A stretch of DNA of 64,000 nt from Nocardiopsis sp. YSL2 (GTDB taxonomy: Bacteria > Actinomycetota > Actinomycetes > Streptosporangiales > Streptosporangiaceae): assembly GCF_030555055.1 (NCBI RefSeq), contig NZ_JAMOAO010000001.1, forward strand, positions 3,348,001 through 3,412,000, in the 5' to 3' direction. Below the pieces are notes generated by a model, which saw nothing but the letters and a program-made list of their open reading frames with translations, was not told the DNA's origin and did no database searches. The translations under genes were made by a program, and so were the position numbers. The number at the start of each line of letters is the position of its first letter. The stretch's first letter is position 1. Positions 1 to 8,521 of this stretch are shown here, in pieces.

Positions 1-119
1 CCGTTTACCGAATGGTGCACTCGGGAGTTCTCCCCGCGATTCGCGTGGGGCGTTCCTACCGGGTTCCCGAACGAGCCGTGCACGACTACCTCCGCGAAGC
101 CTTCGTCGAGGCTGGTTGA
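1..119 (+). CDS. Helix-turn-helix (excisionase-type) DNA-binding protein, C-terminal end only
   Basis: This is the 3' end of a gene that begins before the window. The first whole codon is at 3 and the TGA is at 117-119. The 38 visible residues include GVLPAIRVGRSYRVPERAV and DYLREAF, the typical end of a small winged-helix domain of the excisionase/MerR-N (HTH_17) type: a G-x-LPA-x-RVGR wing followed by a closing helix. Proteins with this domain in actinobacteria are short, about 60-80 residues, and act as transcriptional regulators as often as phage excisionases. No mobile-element gene is visible beside it. The following 205 bp before the next start carry no gene I can support. Confidence 0.75.
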   Translation, partial: VYRMVHSGVLPAIRVGRSYRVPERAVHDYLREAFVEAG

Positions 120-324
120 TCAGGGCTGGGCCGACCGGGGCCGGGCGATACGCCGGGCTCCCGGTCTGCTGACACCAGAGGCTCTCCACCTCGCCTGACG
201 CCGCCTCGCTCGCACCTGCCATGGTCGGAGCGACGGGGCGGCCGAAGGGTCTCCAGGGCATCTACTACACTTTGTCGTTGTTGTGGTCCGCCCTGTTCAC
301 GCCCTGTTTCGCGAGGTCCCCTCG

Positions 325-1065
325 ATGCCAAGTACCAGTGTCGGCCCGCGGCGCCGATCGGCCCGCCCGACGGCGGTCGCCCTGGCGGCCGTGCTCGCCC
401 TGTCCGGCTGCGGCGGCGGCAACGAGATCCAGAACGGCGGCGCCGACGACCGGTTCATCTCCGGTGACGGCAGCTCCACCGTGTTCGAGGCCGCCGACCG
501 GGTCGAGGTCCCCGAGGTCTCCGGTACCACCCTGGACGGCGACGAGGTCGCGCTCAGCGACTACCTGGGCGAGATCGTCGTCCTCAACGTCTGGGCGAGC
601 TGGTGCGGCCCCTGCCGGGCCGAGCAGCCGGTCCTGGACGAGGTCCACACCGAGTACGCCGACCTGGGCGTGGACTTCCTGGGCGTGAACATCAAGGACG
701 ACGAGACGGCCGCCCGGGCCTACGCCGAGCACCAGGAGATCCCCTATCCCAGCCTGTACGACCAGCCCGGCGAGGTCCCGCAGGCCTTCCGCGACACCGT
801 GCCGCCCCGCTCCATCCCCAGCACGCTGATCATCGACCCCGAGGGGCGCATCGCCGCCCGCGTGATCGGCCCCACGACCTACGGACAGCTCACGGAGCTG
901 CTGAACCCGGTGGTCGTCGAGTTCGACTTCGGCGATCCCGAGGCGCGGCCCCGGGTGGCCGAGCAGGAGGCCGCGGAGTCCGACGCGGAGGCGTCGGAGG
1001 CGCCCGAGGACCCCCGGTCGTCCGAGGAAGCCGCCGACGGCACCGGAGACGGGGACTCCGACTGA
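325..1065 (+). CDS. TlpA/ResA-like thiol-disulfide oxidoreductase lipoprotein
   Basis: A 246-residue extracytoplasmic thioredoxin-fold protein, expected to keep apocytochrome c heme-binding cysteines reduced during c-type cytochrome maturation. The N-terminus has an arginine cluster, a hydrophobic stretch and a lipobox ending at Cys29 (LSGC), so it should be a membrane-anchored lipoprotein. The active site is WCGPC with Cys94 and Cys97, and a cis-proline segment (SIPSTLIID) follows near residue 167. The last 40 residues are an acidic, disordered tail rich in Glu, Ala and Ser. I chose the ATG at 325; a GTG at 283 would add 14 residues ahead of the signal sequence. It overlaps the next gene by one base and heads a four-gene cytochrome c biogenesis operon. 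Confidence 0.9.
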   Translation: MPSTSVGPRRRSARPTAVALAAVLALSGCGGGNEIQNGGADDRFISGDGSSTVFEAADRVEVPEVSGTTLDGDEVALSDYLGEIVVLNVWASWCGPCRAEQPVLDEVHTEYADLGVDFLGVNIKDDETAARAYAEHQEIPYPSLYDQPGEVPQAFRDTVPPRSIPSTLIIDPEGRIAARVIGPTTYGQLTELLNPVVVEFDFGDPEARPRVAEQEAAESDAEASEAPEDPRSSEEAADGTGDGDSD

Positions 1066-1871
1066 TGGACCCCATCGGCACGACCGTCCTGTCCGGCTCC
1101 CTGCTGCTCGCCGCGCCCCTGGCCCTGGCCGCCGGGGTGGTCTCCTTCCTCTCCCCGTGCGTCCTGCCGCTGGTGCCCGGCTACCTCTCCTACGTGACCG
1201 GGATGAGCGGCGCCGACATGCGCGCACGCGCGGCGGAGGGCGGCGGCACCGCCACGGCGACCGCCGTCGACATCGACACCGAGCTGGCCGCGCGCCGCTG
1301 GACCATGGTCGCCGGCAGCATCCTGTTCATCGCGGGCTTCACCCTGGTCTTCGTCGCCGTCGGCGGATTCATCGGCTGGCTCGGCGACCTCTTCATCGAC
1401 TACACCGATCCCATCACCCGGGCCCTCGGGCTGCTCACCATCGTGCTCGGGCTGGCCTTCATGGGCGTCCTGCCGGGCTTCGCCCGCGAGTTCCGCATCC
1501 ACCGGCTGCCCCGTGCCGGGCTGGCCGGTGCGCCGCTCCTCGGCGTCCTGTTCGGGCTCGGGTGGACGCCCTGCATCGGTCCGACCCTCGCCGCGGTCCA
1601 GACACTGGCCTTCGTCGAGGGCGGCGCGGGCCGCGGCATGCTGCTCTCGCTCGTGTACTGCGTCGGGCTGGGCCTGCCCTTCGTGCTGGCCTCGCTGCTC
1701 TACCGGCGTGCGCTGGGCGCCTTCTCCTGGCTCAGGAACCACACCCGCACGGTCACCGTGGTCGGCGGTGTCATGCTCGTCCTCGTCGGCCTGGCCATGG
1801 TCACCGGTCTGTGGACGCAGCTGACCGTCGCGATGCAGGGCTGGGCCGCCGACTACCGGACGGTGATCTGA
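1065..1871 (+). CDS. ccdA: CcdA-type cytochrome c biogenesis membrane protein
   Basis: A 268-residue polytopic membrane protein of the CcdA/DsbD-beta family. It passes electrons from cytoplasmic thioredoxin across the membrane to the ResA-like protein encoded just upstream. The two family cysteines are present: Cys32 in [12 protein letters not shown] and Cys170 in GWTPCIGPT, each in a Pro-flanked helix. About six membrane helices can be picked out. A hydrophilic loop at about residues 52-78, rich in Ala, Gly and Thr, separates the first two. The start ATG shares one base with the upstream TGA and the stop shares one base with the resB start, so translation of the operon is probably coupled. 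Confidence 0.93.
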   Translation: MDPIGTTVLSGSLLLAAPLALAAGVVSFLSPCVLPLVPGYLSYVTGMSGADMRARAAEGGGTATATAVDIDTELAARRWTMVAGSILFIAGFTLVFVAVGGFIGWLGDLFIDYTDPITRALGLLTIVLGLAFMGVLPGFAREFRIHRLPRAGLAGAPLLGVLFGLGWTPCIGPTLAAVQTLAFVEGGAGRGMLLSLVYCVGLGLPFVLASLLYRRALGAFSWLRNHTRTVTVVGGVMLVLVGLAMVTGLWTQLTVAMQGWAADYRTVI

Positions 1872-3460
1872 TGACGACCACACAGACCGGCACCGCCGCG
1901 GACGGCGACGCCCCCGAAGGGCCCGCGCGGCCCAAGGGACTGGGCGCCGTCGGATGGGCGCGCTGGGCGTGGCGTGTCCTGACCTCCATGCGCACGGCGC
2001 TGATCCTGCTGTTCCTGCTCGCGGTGGGCGCGATCCCCGGGTCGATCCTGCCCCAGAACGTGGTGAGCGTCGACGAAGTCGACACCTACTTCCAGGAGCA
2101 CCCGGACCTGGCCCCCTGGCTGGACCGGTTCTCCCTCTTCGACGTCTTCTCCTCGCCCTGGTACGCGGCGATCTACCTGCTGCTCTTCGTCTCGCTGGCG
2201 GGCTGTGTCCTGCCGCGCGCGCTGGCCCACGCCCGCGCCGTGCGTGCCCGGCCGGTGCGTACGCCGCGCCACCTGGGCCGGATGCCCTACGCGGCGCGGT
2301 TCAGCACCGACGCCGACCCCGAGGCCGTGCTGGAGCGGGCGTGCGGCGTGCTCAAGGGGTACCGGATCGAGCGCTACGGCGACTCCCTGTCCAGCGAGAC
2401 CGGCTACCTGCGCGAGGCCGGCAACGTCCTGTTCCACCTGGCCCTGCTGGGACTGCTGCTGGCCCTGGCAGCCGGGGCGTTCTTCGGCTACCGGGGCAAC
2501 ATGCTGGTGGTGGAGGGCGACGGGTTCGCCAACACGCTCCCGTCCTACGACGCCATCTATCCCGGCCACTGGACCGACACCGACCGGCTGGAACCGTTCA
2601 CGTTCCACCTGGACGACTTCGAGGCGTCCTTCATCGAGGACGGCGACCTGCGGGGCCAGGCGTCCTCCTACGTCGCCGACCTGACGTACAAGGAGTCCCC
2701 GGAGGCGGAGGAGGCCCGGCACCGGCTGGAGGTCAACCACCCCCTGTCCGTGGACGGCGTCCAGGTCTACCTGCTGGGCCACGGGTACGCCCCGGAGTTC
2801 GTCGTCCGCGACGCCGAGGGCGACGTGGTGTTCGACCAGGCCGTCCCCTTCCTGTACCGGGAGACGGCGACCTTCACCTCCGACGGCGTGGTCAAGGTGC
2901 CCGACACCGGGGGGGAACAGCTCGGTTTCGTCGGGGTGTTCCTGCCCACCGCGGCCGAGAACGCGGCTGGCGAGCTGGTCTCGACCTACCCGGACGCGGA
3001 GAACCCGGCGGTGACGCTCCAGGGCTACCAGGGCGACCTCGGGCTGGTCGACCCGCAGTCGGTCTACCAGCTGCGCACCGAGGGCATGGAGGAGCTCGGG
3101 GAGTCGCCCACGCTGGAGGTCGGTGACACCTGGGAACTGCCGGACGGGGCCGGATCGATCACCTTCTCCGGCGTGAAGGAGTACGTCAGCCTGCAGAGCA
3201 ACCGGGACGGCGCGCGGCTCCCGGCACTGACCGCGGCGACGCTGGCGGTCGTCGGCCTGCTCGTCACCCTCTTCGTGCGCCCGCGGCGCGTGTGGGTGCG
3301 CGCGACCCGGGGCGAGGACGGTCGCACCGACGTGGAGGTGGCCGGCCTCGGCAAGACGGAGGCGGCCGGTGACAACACCGAGTTCCACGAACTGACCACG
3401 CGACTGGCCGGACGGCTACGGGCCGACTCCGGCGACGCTACCCCTGACGAGAAGGAGTGA
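1871..3460 (+). CDS. resB: ResB-family cytochrome c biogenesis protein
   Basis: A 529-residue ResB-like (CcsB/Ccs1 in plastid naming) component of the System II heme-delivery and cytochrome c synthetase complex. Early membrane helices surround the segment RTALILLFLLAVGAIPGS and a second pair near residues 95-115. Another helix lies near 190-215 (LFHLALLGLLLALAAGAFFGY). A large outside domain follows at about 220-435, then a final helix near 440-460 and a charged tail. This matches the usual ResB topology and length. It starts on the last base of ccdA and is followed after 3 bp by the CcsA-type partner. The two membrane proteins together ligate heme to apocytochromes outside the membrane. Confidence 0.93.
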   Translation: MTTTQTGTAADGDAPEGPARPKGLGAVGWARWAWRVLTSMRTALILLFLLAVGAIPGSILPQNVVSVDEVDTYFQEHPDLAPWLDRFSLFDVFSSPWYAAIYLLLFVSLAGCVLPRALAHARAVRARPVRTPRHLGRMPYAARFSTDADPEAVLERACGVLKGYRIERYGDSLSSETGYLREAGNVLFHLALLGLLLALAAGAFFGYRGNMLVVEGDGFANTLPSYDAIYPGHWTDTDRLEPFTFHLDDFEASFIEDGDLRGQASSYVADLTYKESPEAEEARHRLEVNHPLSVDGVQVYLLGHGYAPEFVVRDAEGDVVFDQAVPFLYRETATFTSDGVVKVPDTGGEQLGFVGVFLPTAAENAAGELVSTYPDAENPAVTLQGYQGDLGLVDPQSVYQLRTEGMEELGESPTLEVGDTWELPDGAGSITFSGVKEYVSLQSNRDGARLPALTAATLAVVGLLVTLFVRPRRVWVRATRGEDGRTDVEVAGLGKTEAAGDNTEFHELTTRLAGRLRADSGDATPDEKE

Positions 3461-3463
3461 CCG

Positions 3464-4468
3464 GTGACGTACACACTCGCCGCACCGGTGAACGAGGCGA
3501 TGGCCTCGGCCAGTGACACGCTCATCATCGCGATGATCGTCGCCTACGCGGCCGCGCTGTTCCTGTTCGCGATCGAGGCAGCCTACGGGCGGCGCACCAG
3601 CCTCAAGGCGGGCCGGCTGATGCCGGTGGCCGCCGGGACCCGTGAGGGGGAGGGGCCGGGGGCCGACGCGGGGATCGAAGTGAACGTCCGCAGCACCGAG
3701 GGTGAGGCGCAGGCCCCCCGGAGCGTCACGGGCCGAATCGCGCTGGGCGTGACGGTCCTGGGCTTCGCGCTGAGCGTGGCGCAGATCGTCTCGCGCGGTC
3801 TGGCGGCCGGACGCTGGCCGTGGGGCAACATGTTCGAGTTCATCGTGGCACTGTGCCTGATCGCCGTCGGCGGCCTGCTGTTCGCCTCGTTCCGGTACCA
3901 GGCGCGCTTCCTCGGCGCTTTCGTGCTCGTGCCCGTCCTGCTCCTGCTGGGCATCGGTGTGCGCTGGCTGTACGTGGACCCGGGCCCGCTCATCCCGGCC
4001 CTGCACTCCTACTGGGTGCCGATCCACGTCACCGCGCTGATCATCGCGGGCGGGGCGTTCATGGTCTCCGGCGTCACGGGGATCACCTACCTCGTCTCGC
4101 ACCGCGCCGAGGCCAGGCGGGCGCTGGGGGAGAAGGTCGCCGGCATCGCCGGCCGTCTGCCGAGCCCGGAGCTGCTCGACCGCATCTCGCACCGGTTCAT
4201 CCTGTTCGCGTTCCCGCTGTGGACCTTCGGCATCATCGCCGGCGCCATCTGGGCGGACGAGGCCTGGGGCCGCTTCTGGGGCTGGGACCCCAAGGAGGTG
4301 TGGTCGTTCATCTCCTGGACGATCTACGCCGCCTATCTGCACGCCCGCGCGACGGGCGGCTGGCGGGGGCCCAAGGCCACGTGGATCAACGTGCTCGGGT
4401 TCCTGACCGTCATGTTCAACTTCTTCGCGGTGAACTACGTCTTCAGCGGTCTGCACAGCTACGCCTGA
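3464..4468 (+). CDS. ccsB: CcsA-type heme handling/cytochrome c synthase subunit (actinobacterial CcsB)
   Basis: A 334-residue multi-helix membrane protein and partner of ResB in System II cytochrome c maturation. The diagnostic tryptophan-rich WWD motif, WGRFWGWDPKEVWSFISW, lies at residues 268-285. Conserved histidines that can ligate heme flank it at about 188 and 292. A hydrophilic linker at residues 43-90 separates helix 1 from the rest, as in other actinobacterial members. The GTG start at 3464 is preceded by GAAGGAG, which also contains the resB stop. The gene ends the operon: the next gene is convergent, 25 bp away. Confidence 0.93.
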   Translation: MTYTLAAPVNEAMASASDTLIIAMIVAYAAALFLFAIEAAYGRRTSLKAGRLMPVAAGTREGEGPGADAGIEVNVRSTEGEAQAPRSVTGRIALGVTVLGFALSVAQIVSRGLAAGRWPWGNMFEFIVALCLIAVGGLLFASFRYQARFLGAFVLVPVLLLLGIGVRWLYVDPGPLIPALHSYWVPIHVTALIIAGGAFMVSGVTGITYLVSHRAEARRALGEKVAGIAGRLPSPELLDRISHRFILFAFPLWTFGIIAGAIWADEAWGRFWGWDPKEVWSFISWTIYAAYLHARATGGWRGPKATWINVLGFLTVMFNFFAVNYVFSGLHSYA

Positions 4469-4493
4469 GCGGGACCGGGCCGGGGCCGGGGCC

Positions 4494-5468
4494 TCACCGC
4501 CGGGCGGTGGAGTCCCGGACGACCAGACGGGTGTCCAGGGACACCGTGCCGGGCGGTTCCCCGGTGGTCACGGCCTGGAGCAGGAGGTCGATGGCGCCGC
4601 GCCCGGCCGCCGCGACGGGCATGTCCACGGTGGTCAGGGCCGGCCGGAAGTAGCGGGCGGCGTGGGTGTTGTCGACGCCGACCACGCTGAGGTCGGCGGG
4701 CACGCCCAGCCCGAGCCGCTCCACCTGCTGGACGAGCCCGATCGCGACCATGTCGTTGTAGGCCAGGACCGCGCTGACGCCGCTGGAGACCACCTCGTCG
4801 GCGGCCGCGGCCCCGCCCTCCTCGGTGGGCGGGTTGGGGCCGATCCGGTGCAGCCGCACCCCGGTCCCACCGGCGCACGCCTCGGCTGCGCGCACCATCT
4901 CCTGGCTGGTCCACGAGGCGGGCGGACCGGTGAGCACGGCGACCTCGCGGTGGCCCAGACCGGCCAGGTGCTCCACGGCCTGCCGGGCGCCCGCGGCGAC
5001 GTCCATGAGGACGCCCGGCAGACCCCTGACGCGCCGGTTGACGAGGACGAACGGGACGTCGCGGCCGAGTTCGGCTATCACCCTGTTGCTGAGCCGGGGC
5101 GCGACGAGCAGGGCACCGTCGACCTGCTTGGCCATGGACCGGACGAGCTCCTCCTCCACACGCGCCTGCTCGTCGGTGTCGGCGACGAAGACGTGGTAGT
5201 CGCGGGCTCGGGCCTGGGCCTGGGCCGCCTTGATCAGCGGGGGGAAGAACGGGTTGGCGATGTCGGCGACGATGAGCCCGAGGTTGCCGGTGCGCCGGGT
5301 GGACAGGGCGCGCGCCGCCCGGTTGGGGCGGTAGCCGAGCTCGTCGGCCGCGGCCAGCACACGCGAGCGCGTCTGGGCGTTGACCAGGTGCGCCGCTGAG
5401 AAGGTCCGCGAGACGGTCGACACGTGGACGCCGCTGGCGCGGGCGACGTCCCTGATGGTCACGGCCAC
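4494..5468 (-). CDS. LacI-family transcriptional regulator
   Basis: A 324-residue repressor. The N-terminal LacI helix-turn-helix is clear (TIRDVARASGVHVSTVSRTF, residues 3-22), followed by the hinge region with RPNRAARALSTRRT. A periplasmic-binding-protein-like ligand domain fills residues 60-320 and should bind a sugar effector. The GTG at 5468 is preceded by GGAGG at a suitable distance; a second in-frame GTG at 5462 is a weaker alternative. It is transcribed away from the secreted pectate lyase gene, and two LacI-type palindromes lie between the genes. It is therefore probably the local repressor of pectin degradation and of itself. The effector cannot be read from the sequence. Confidence 0.92.
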   Translation of the reverse strand: MAVTIRDVARASGVHVSTVSRTFSAAHLVNAQTRSRVLAAADELGYRPNRAARALSTRRTGNLGLIVADIANPFFPPLIKAAQAQARARDYHVFVADTDEQARVEEELVRSMAKQVDGALLVAPRLSNRVIAELGRDVPFVLVNRRVRGLPGVLMDVAAGARQAVEHLAGLGHREVAVLTGPPASWTSQEMVRAAEACAGGTGVRLHRIGPNPPTEEGGAAAADEVVSSGVSAVLAYNDMVAIGLVQQVERLGLGVPADLSVVGVDNTHAARYFRPALTTVDMPVAAAGRGAIDLLLQAVTTGEPPGTVSLDTRLVVRDSTARR

Positions 5469-5520
5469 CCGCGACCTCCGTTTCCTGGTGCAGTCGAGTG
5501 CGGTGCTGATCCTGGGACAA

Positions 5521-5536
5521 CAGCAATCGGTTGCTG
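5521..5536. promoter_or_regulatory. Candidate LacI-family operator (autoregulatory)
   Basis: The 16-mer CAGCAATCGGTTGCTG has perfect 6-bp arms (CAGCAA/TTGCTG) around a CG-containing centre, the usual shape of a LacI/GalR-family site. It lies 53 bp upstream of the LacI-type gene start, where it could mediate autoregulation. Assignment to this particular regulator is inference. Confidence 0.5.
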
Positions 5537-5590
5537 AAAGTCAGCGGCCGTGACGTGCTGTCCGGATTGTCCATTCACATGGATGCTAGT

Positions 5591-5610
5591 GCAGTTTTCC
5601 GCAGTTTTCC
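5591..5610 (+). repeat. Perfect tandem 10-bp repeat, two copies
   Basis: GCAGTTTTCC occurs twice back to back in the divergent lacI/pectate lyase intergenic region, upstream of the likely lyase promoter. It is AT-richer than the surroundings. It could be an activator or repressor site, or chance; no known site type was recognised. Confidence 0.6.
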
Positions 5611-5633
5611 ATGACGATCATATGACGAAGGGG

Positions 5634-5663
5634 TTGACTGGGCGGCGCGTTTCACGGCATCTT
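5634..5663 (+). promoter_or_regulatory. Candidate promoter of the pectate lyase gene
   Basis: A good -35 box, TTGACT (5634-5639), is followed 18 bp later by a weak -10 box, CATCTT (5658-5663). The perfect LacI-type palindrome starts 3 bp downstream, over the expected transcription start, so a bound repressor would block initiation. The -10 match is poor, so the exact start is uncertain. Confidence 0.4.
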
Positions 5664-5665
5664 CG

Positions 5666-5679
5666 TGCAAACGTTTGCA
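5666..5679. promoter_or_regulatory. LacI-family operator (perfect palindrome)
   Basis: TGCAAACGTTTGCA is a perfect 14-bp palindrome with the central CG expected for LacI/GalR-family operators. It lies 50-63 bp upstream of the pectate lyase ATG and immediately downstream of the candidate promoter. The divergently encoded LacI-type regulator is the obvious candidate to bind it. Confidence 0.75.
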
Positions 5680-5728
5680 GTCCGGGCGCGATCCGGCCCG
5701 GACTGATCCCCCGAGCGGACGGACGAAC

Positions 5729-7057
5729 ATGCGAAGACTGGCCCTACCCGTGACCCTGACCATGGCGGTGGCACTGACCGCGACCGCTGTCACCACCGTG
5801 CACGCCGCGCCCGCCGACCGCGGCCACCATCCCCGTGACATCACCCGCCAGGTGCTCGCGGACGGCGGCGGCTGGGGCTCGGCCGGCGACGGGACCACCG
5901 GCGGCTCCGCGGCCGCGGAGGAGGACGTCGTCCACGTCTCCACGATGGAGGAGCTGCGCGCGGCGGTCGGGCCGCGCGACGACGACCGGCCGCGCATCGT
6001 GGTCGTCGACGGCCTGATCGACGGCAACACCACCGCGGACGGCACGGCGATCAGCTGCGAGGACTACGCCGTCGACGGCTACACCCGGGAGGACTACCTC
6101 GCCACCTACGACCCCGAGGTGTGGGGCTGGGAGGACCCTGAGGGACCGCTGGAGGAGGCGCGGGACGCCTCGTACCGCAACCAGGCCGCGCAGATCCGGG
6201 TCAAGGTCGGGTCCAACACCACCGTGGTCGGCGCGGGTGAGGACGCCGGCCTGACCGGGGTGGCGCTCCAGGTGCACAACGTCGAGAACGTCATCCTGCG
6301 CAACCTGACCTTCTCCGACGCCTACGACTGCTTCCCGGGCTGGGACCCCAAGGACGGCAACACCGGCAACTGGAACTCCGAGTACGACAACATCGAGCTC
6401 TCCGGCGCGACCAACGTGTGGGTGGACCACAGCACGTTCGACGACGGCGACAACCCGGGCAGCGAGCTGCCGGAGTACTTCGGCAGCAAGTACGAGGTGC
6501 ACGACGGCCTGCTCGACATCGTCCGCCGGTCCGACCTCGTCACCGTGTCCTACAACCACTTCGCGGGACGGGACAAGGCGATGATCGTGGGCAACAGCGA
6601 CAGCCGGACCACGGACCGCGGCCACCTGCGGGTCACCTACCACCACAACCACTTCGACGGGCTCGGCCAGCGGGCGCCGCGCGTGCGCTTCGGCCAGGTC
6701 CACGTCTACAACAACCACTACACGCTGGCCGGCGACCAGTACCAGTACTCCCTCGGCGCGGGCAAGGAGTCGCAGCTGTACGCGGAGAACAACGTCTTCG
6801 ACCTGCGTGACGGCACCGGCGCCGGTGAGATCGTCTACAACTGGGGCGGCACTGACCTGGTGGCGCGCGGCAACGCCGTGATGCACGAGGGCCGCGGGCG
6901 GCTGAACGCGGTCGACCTGGTCGCCGAGCACAACGAGCTCTACCCGGACCGGGCGCTGGGCACCGAGCGGACCTGGACGCCGGAGTACGTCCAGCGGGTC
7001 CAGCCGGTGTGGGCCGTCCGTTCCCTGCCGCGCAAGGTCGGTGCCGGCCTCCTGTAG
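5729..7057 (+). CDS. Secreted pectate lyase (PL1 family)
   Basis: A 442-residue secreted polysaccharide lyase that would cleave polygalacturonate by beta-elimination in a Ca2+-dependent way. A signal peptide (RR, hydrophobic core, cleavage near AHA-AP) occupies about residues 1-31. The parallel beta-helix signatures of family PL1 are present: NVWVDHSTFDDGD, then HDGLLDIVRRSDLVTVSYNHF, and the catalytic arginine region QRAPRVRFGQVHVYNNHY. The ATG at 5729 matches the start of the signal peptide. Neighbouring LacI-type sites predict repression in the absence of a sugar signal. A strong hairpin terminator follows. Pectate rather than pectin specificity is inferred from the family only. Confidence 0.92.
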   Translation: MRRLALPVTLTMAVALTATAVTTVHAAPADRGHHPRDITRQVLADGGGWGSAGDGTTGGSAAAEEDVVHVSTMEELRAAVGPRDDDRPRIVVVDGLIDGNTTADGTAISCEDYAVDGYTREDYLATYDPEVWGWEDPEGPLEEARDASYRNQAAQIRVKVGSNTTVVGAGEDAGLTGVALQVHNVENVILRNLTFSDAYDCFPGWDPKDGNTGNWNSEYDNIELSGATNVWVDHSTFDDGDNPGSELPEYFGSKYEVHDGLLDIVRRSDLVTVSYNHFAGRDKAMIVGNSDSRTTDRGHLRVTYHHNHFDGLGQRAPRVRFGQVHVYNNHYTLAGDQYQYSLGAGKESQLYAENNVFDLRDGTGAGEIVYNWGGTDLVARGNAVMHEGRGRLNAVDLVAEHNELYPDRALGTERTWTPEYVQRVQPVWAVRSLPRKVGAGLL

Positions 7058-7104
7058 GACGACGGGACGCCCCGGCGGCGCATCACCCGCGCCCCGGACG
7101 CAGA

Positions 7105-7148
7105 ACGACGGTGGGGCCGCGCCCTCGCGGACGCGGCCCCACCGTCGT
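7105..7148. terminator. Long perfect hairpin, likely bidirectional terminator
   Basis: A perfect 17-bp stem (7105-7121 with 7132-7148; left arm starts ACGACGGTGGGG) encloses a 10-base loop. It sits between the convergent pectate lyase gene and the PLDc_N-domain gene. There is no T run, as is common for actinobacterial terminators. Confidence 0.8.
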
Positions 7149-7162
7149 GTCGTTCGTCGTGG

Positions 7163-7519
7163 TCAGTCGTCCGGGTCGATCCGCCGGCCGAGGCCTCGCA
7201 GGAACTCGGGATCGTCGTCCGGGCCGAGCGGGTGCGGGCTGTCCGAGGGCTTGGCGAAGTCCGACGGATCCAGGTCGTCCGCGGCGCTCGCGGCCTGAGC
7301 CGGGGAGGGCGCGTTCCCCTGGACGGCGACGTCCTGTCGAGGCCGCCCGAGGAAGAGCCACAGAATCGAACCGACCGGCATGAAGAGCGCGATCACGACG
7401 AGCCACAGGATCTTCGGGAGGTTGCGCGCCTCCTGGGCAGGGGTGGTCAACGCGTCGAAGAACGCGTACACCCACAGAACGATCGTCACGAGCGTGATCA
7501 GGCCACCGAGCCACACCAT
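7163..7519 (-). CDS. Small membrane protein with phospholipase D N-terminal-like (PLDc_N) domain
   Basis: A 118-residue protein with two membrane helices, at about residues 3-22 and 38-57. They carry the PLDc_N signature: ALTTPAQEARNLPKILWLVVIALFMP followed by GSILWLFLGRPR. The rest is a polar, acidic, probably cytoplasmic tail (DDLDPSDFAKP and later DDDPEF). The family is named for a segment found at the start of cardiolipin synthases, but stand-alone copies like this have no catalytic residues and no established function. The ATG at 7519 is well placed before the first helix. It stands alone, facing a terminator. Confidence 0.85.
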   Translation of the reverse strand: MVWLGGLITLVTIVLWVYAFFDALTTPAQEARNLPKILWLVVIALFMPVGSILWLFLGRPRQDVAVQGNAPSPAQAASAADDLDPSDFAKPSDSPHPLGPDDDPEFLRGLGRRIDPDD

Positions 7520-7598
7520 GGTTCCAGCCTACTCTGATCTGTCCACTGCGCACGGCCGGGCGGGACGTCCCGGAGCGGCCGCACACGGCAGGGTGCCC

Positions 7599-7799
7599 TC
7601 AGGGGGTGCTTTCGCTCGGTTCTCCGAGCAGGAGCGCCCGGACCTCGGACTCCCGGAAGCGGCGGTGGCCACCGGGGGTTCTGATGCTGCTGATCCGCCC
7701 GGAGGCGGCCCAGCGTGTCACGGTCTTGGGATCAACCCGGAAGAGTGAGGCCACTTCCCCGGGGGTCAACAGGCGTTCGGTTGCTCGTTCCACCTTCAC
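7599..7799 (-). CDS. BldC-like MerR-type small DNA-binding protein
   Basis: A 66-residue single-domain winged-helix protein. The core LLTPGEVASLFRVDPKTVTRWAASGR and the wing IRTPGGHRRFRESEVRALL closely follow the developmental regulator BldC of Streptomyces, which is about 68 residues long and binds DNA as head-to-tail oligomers. I place the start at the GTG at 7799, preceded by GGGGGA. The open frame continues upstream to 7976, but that part has no family resemblance and low coding character. Whether this is the BldC orthologue or a second BldC-like paralogue cannot be decided here; it has R-T-P-G-G where I recall R-T-L-G-G in BldC. Confidence 0.8.
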   Translation of the reverse strand: MKVERATERLLTPGEVASLFRVDPKTVTRWAASGRISSIRTPGGHRRFRESEVRALLLGEPSESTP

Positions 7800-8176
7800 G
7801 TTCCCCCAATCATGCCCGCCTTGGAGTTTGGGGGCGGCGGGCGTTTGATCCCCTAGTGTGCACGAGTTGGTCCGTTTCCTCCCTAGTTTTCGGAGAAATT
7901 GCCGCGTTGGGGGGAGGAGTACCGGATATGTGACCGGAACGTGATGTTCGGGCCCTCCTGTCGGGATTGGAAACATCCCATGACTTGGTGAATCGCGACT
8001 TACCGGACCTGGTGGGCTGGTGCTCGGGCACGGCCTTAATCTGGAGGGAGCCCCTCCGAAGCGGCGTCCGCGAGGGATACGCGACCGGCCGGAACACGCC
8101 GGGCCGGGCGCCTCGCCCTCGGATGCGGCGTGGTGACCAATCTAGTCCAGGTAAACGTCTGTTGTGAGGCTTTTCC
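7800..8176. other. 377-bp divergent intergenic region
   Basis: This lies between the BldC-like gene (minus) and the DUF4229 gene (plus) and should hold both promoters. It is less GC-rich than its flanks around 7850-8000. A short hairpin (GGAGGG, 3-base loop, CCCTCC) is at 8043-8057. The element CCCTAGT occurs twice, near 7852 and 7882. I could not assign convincing -35/-10 pairs and see no gene. Confidence 0.5.
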
Positions 8177-8521
8177 ATGCGTAGTTGGCTGACCTACACG
8201 GCCGCCCGAGTCGGCTTGTTCGCGGGGGCCCTGGGAGTGGTGTACCTGTTCGGGGCCCGGTCGTGGGTCGCGCTGGTGCTCGCCTGGCTCATCAGCGGGC
8301 TCGCCTCCTACGTCCTGCTGTCCAAGCTCCGGGACCGGATGTCGGCCTCCGCCGTGCAGCGGATCGAGGCCCGCCGGACCCCCGGAGTGGCCGAGCGGAT
8401 CGAGGGCGGCGCCTCGCGCGAGGACCACCTCCAGGAGGAGGGCGCCGACGCCGGTGCCGACGGGCAGGAGCGGCCGGAGGCGGCCGTCAGGCAGGCGGAG
8501 CCGGAGGCCCGGGAGTCCTGA
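8177..8521 (+). CDS. DUF4229-type small membrane protein
   Basis: A 114-residue protein with two adjacent membrane helices (about residues 9-30 and 33-50, running into SGLASYVLLSKLRDRMS). A charged, Glu- and Arg-rich cytoplasmic tail of about 60 residues follows. The layout and the helix-2 motif LAWLISGLASYVLLSKLRD match the actinobacterial DUF4229 family, which has no known function and is often near menaquinone or respiratory genes; here menG is about 4 kb away. The 3' end overlaps the end of the convergent MFS gene by about 35 bp. Confidence 0.75.
   Translation: MRSWLTYTAARVGLFAGALGVVYLFGARSWVALVLAWLISGLASYVLLSKLRDRMSASAVQRIEARRTPGVAERIEGGASREDHLQEEGADAGADGQERPEAAVRQAEPEARES

Noticed and set aside
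1..119. A phage or plasmid excisionase marking a mobile element at the window edge
   Set aside because: Only the C-terminal end is visible, the domain is shared by ordinary regulators, and the following genes are core cytochrome c maturation genes.
1853..3388. A 511-codon minus-strand open frame opposite resB
   Set aside because: Same reason: no domain and no start context, while resB on the other strand has the full family topology.
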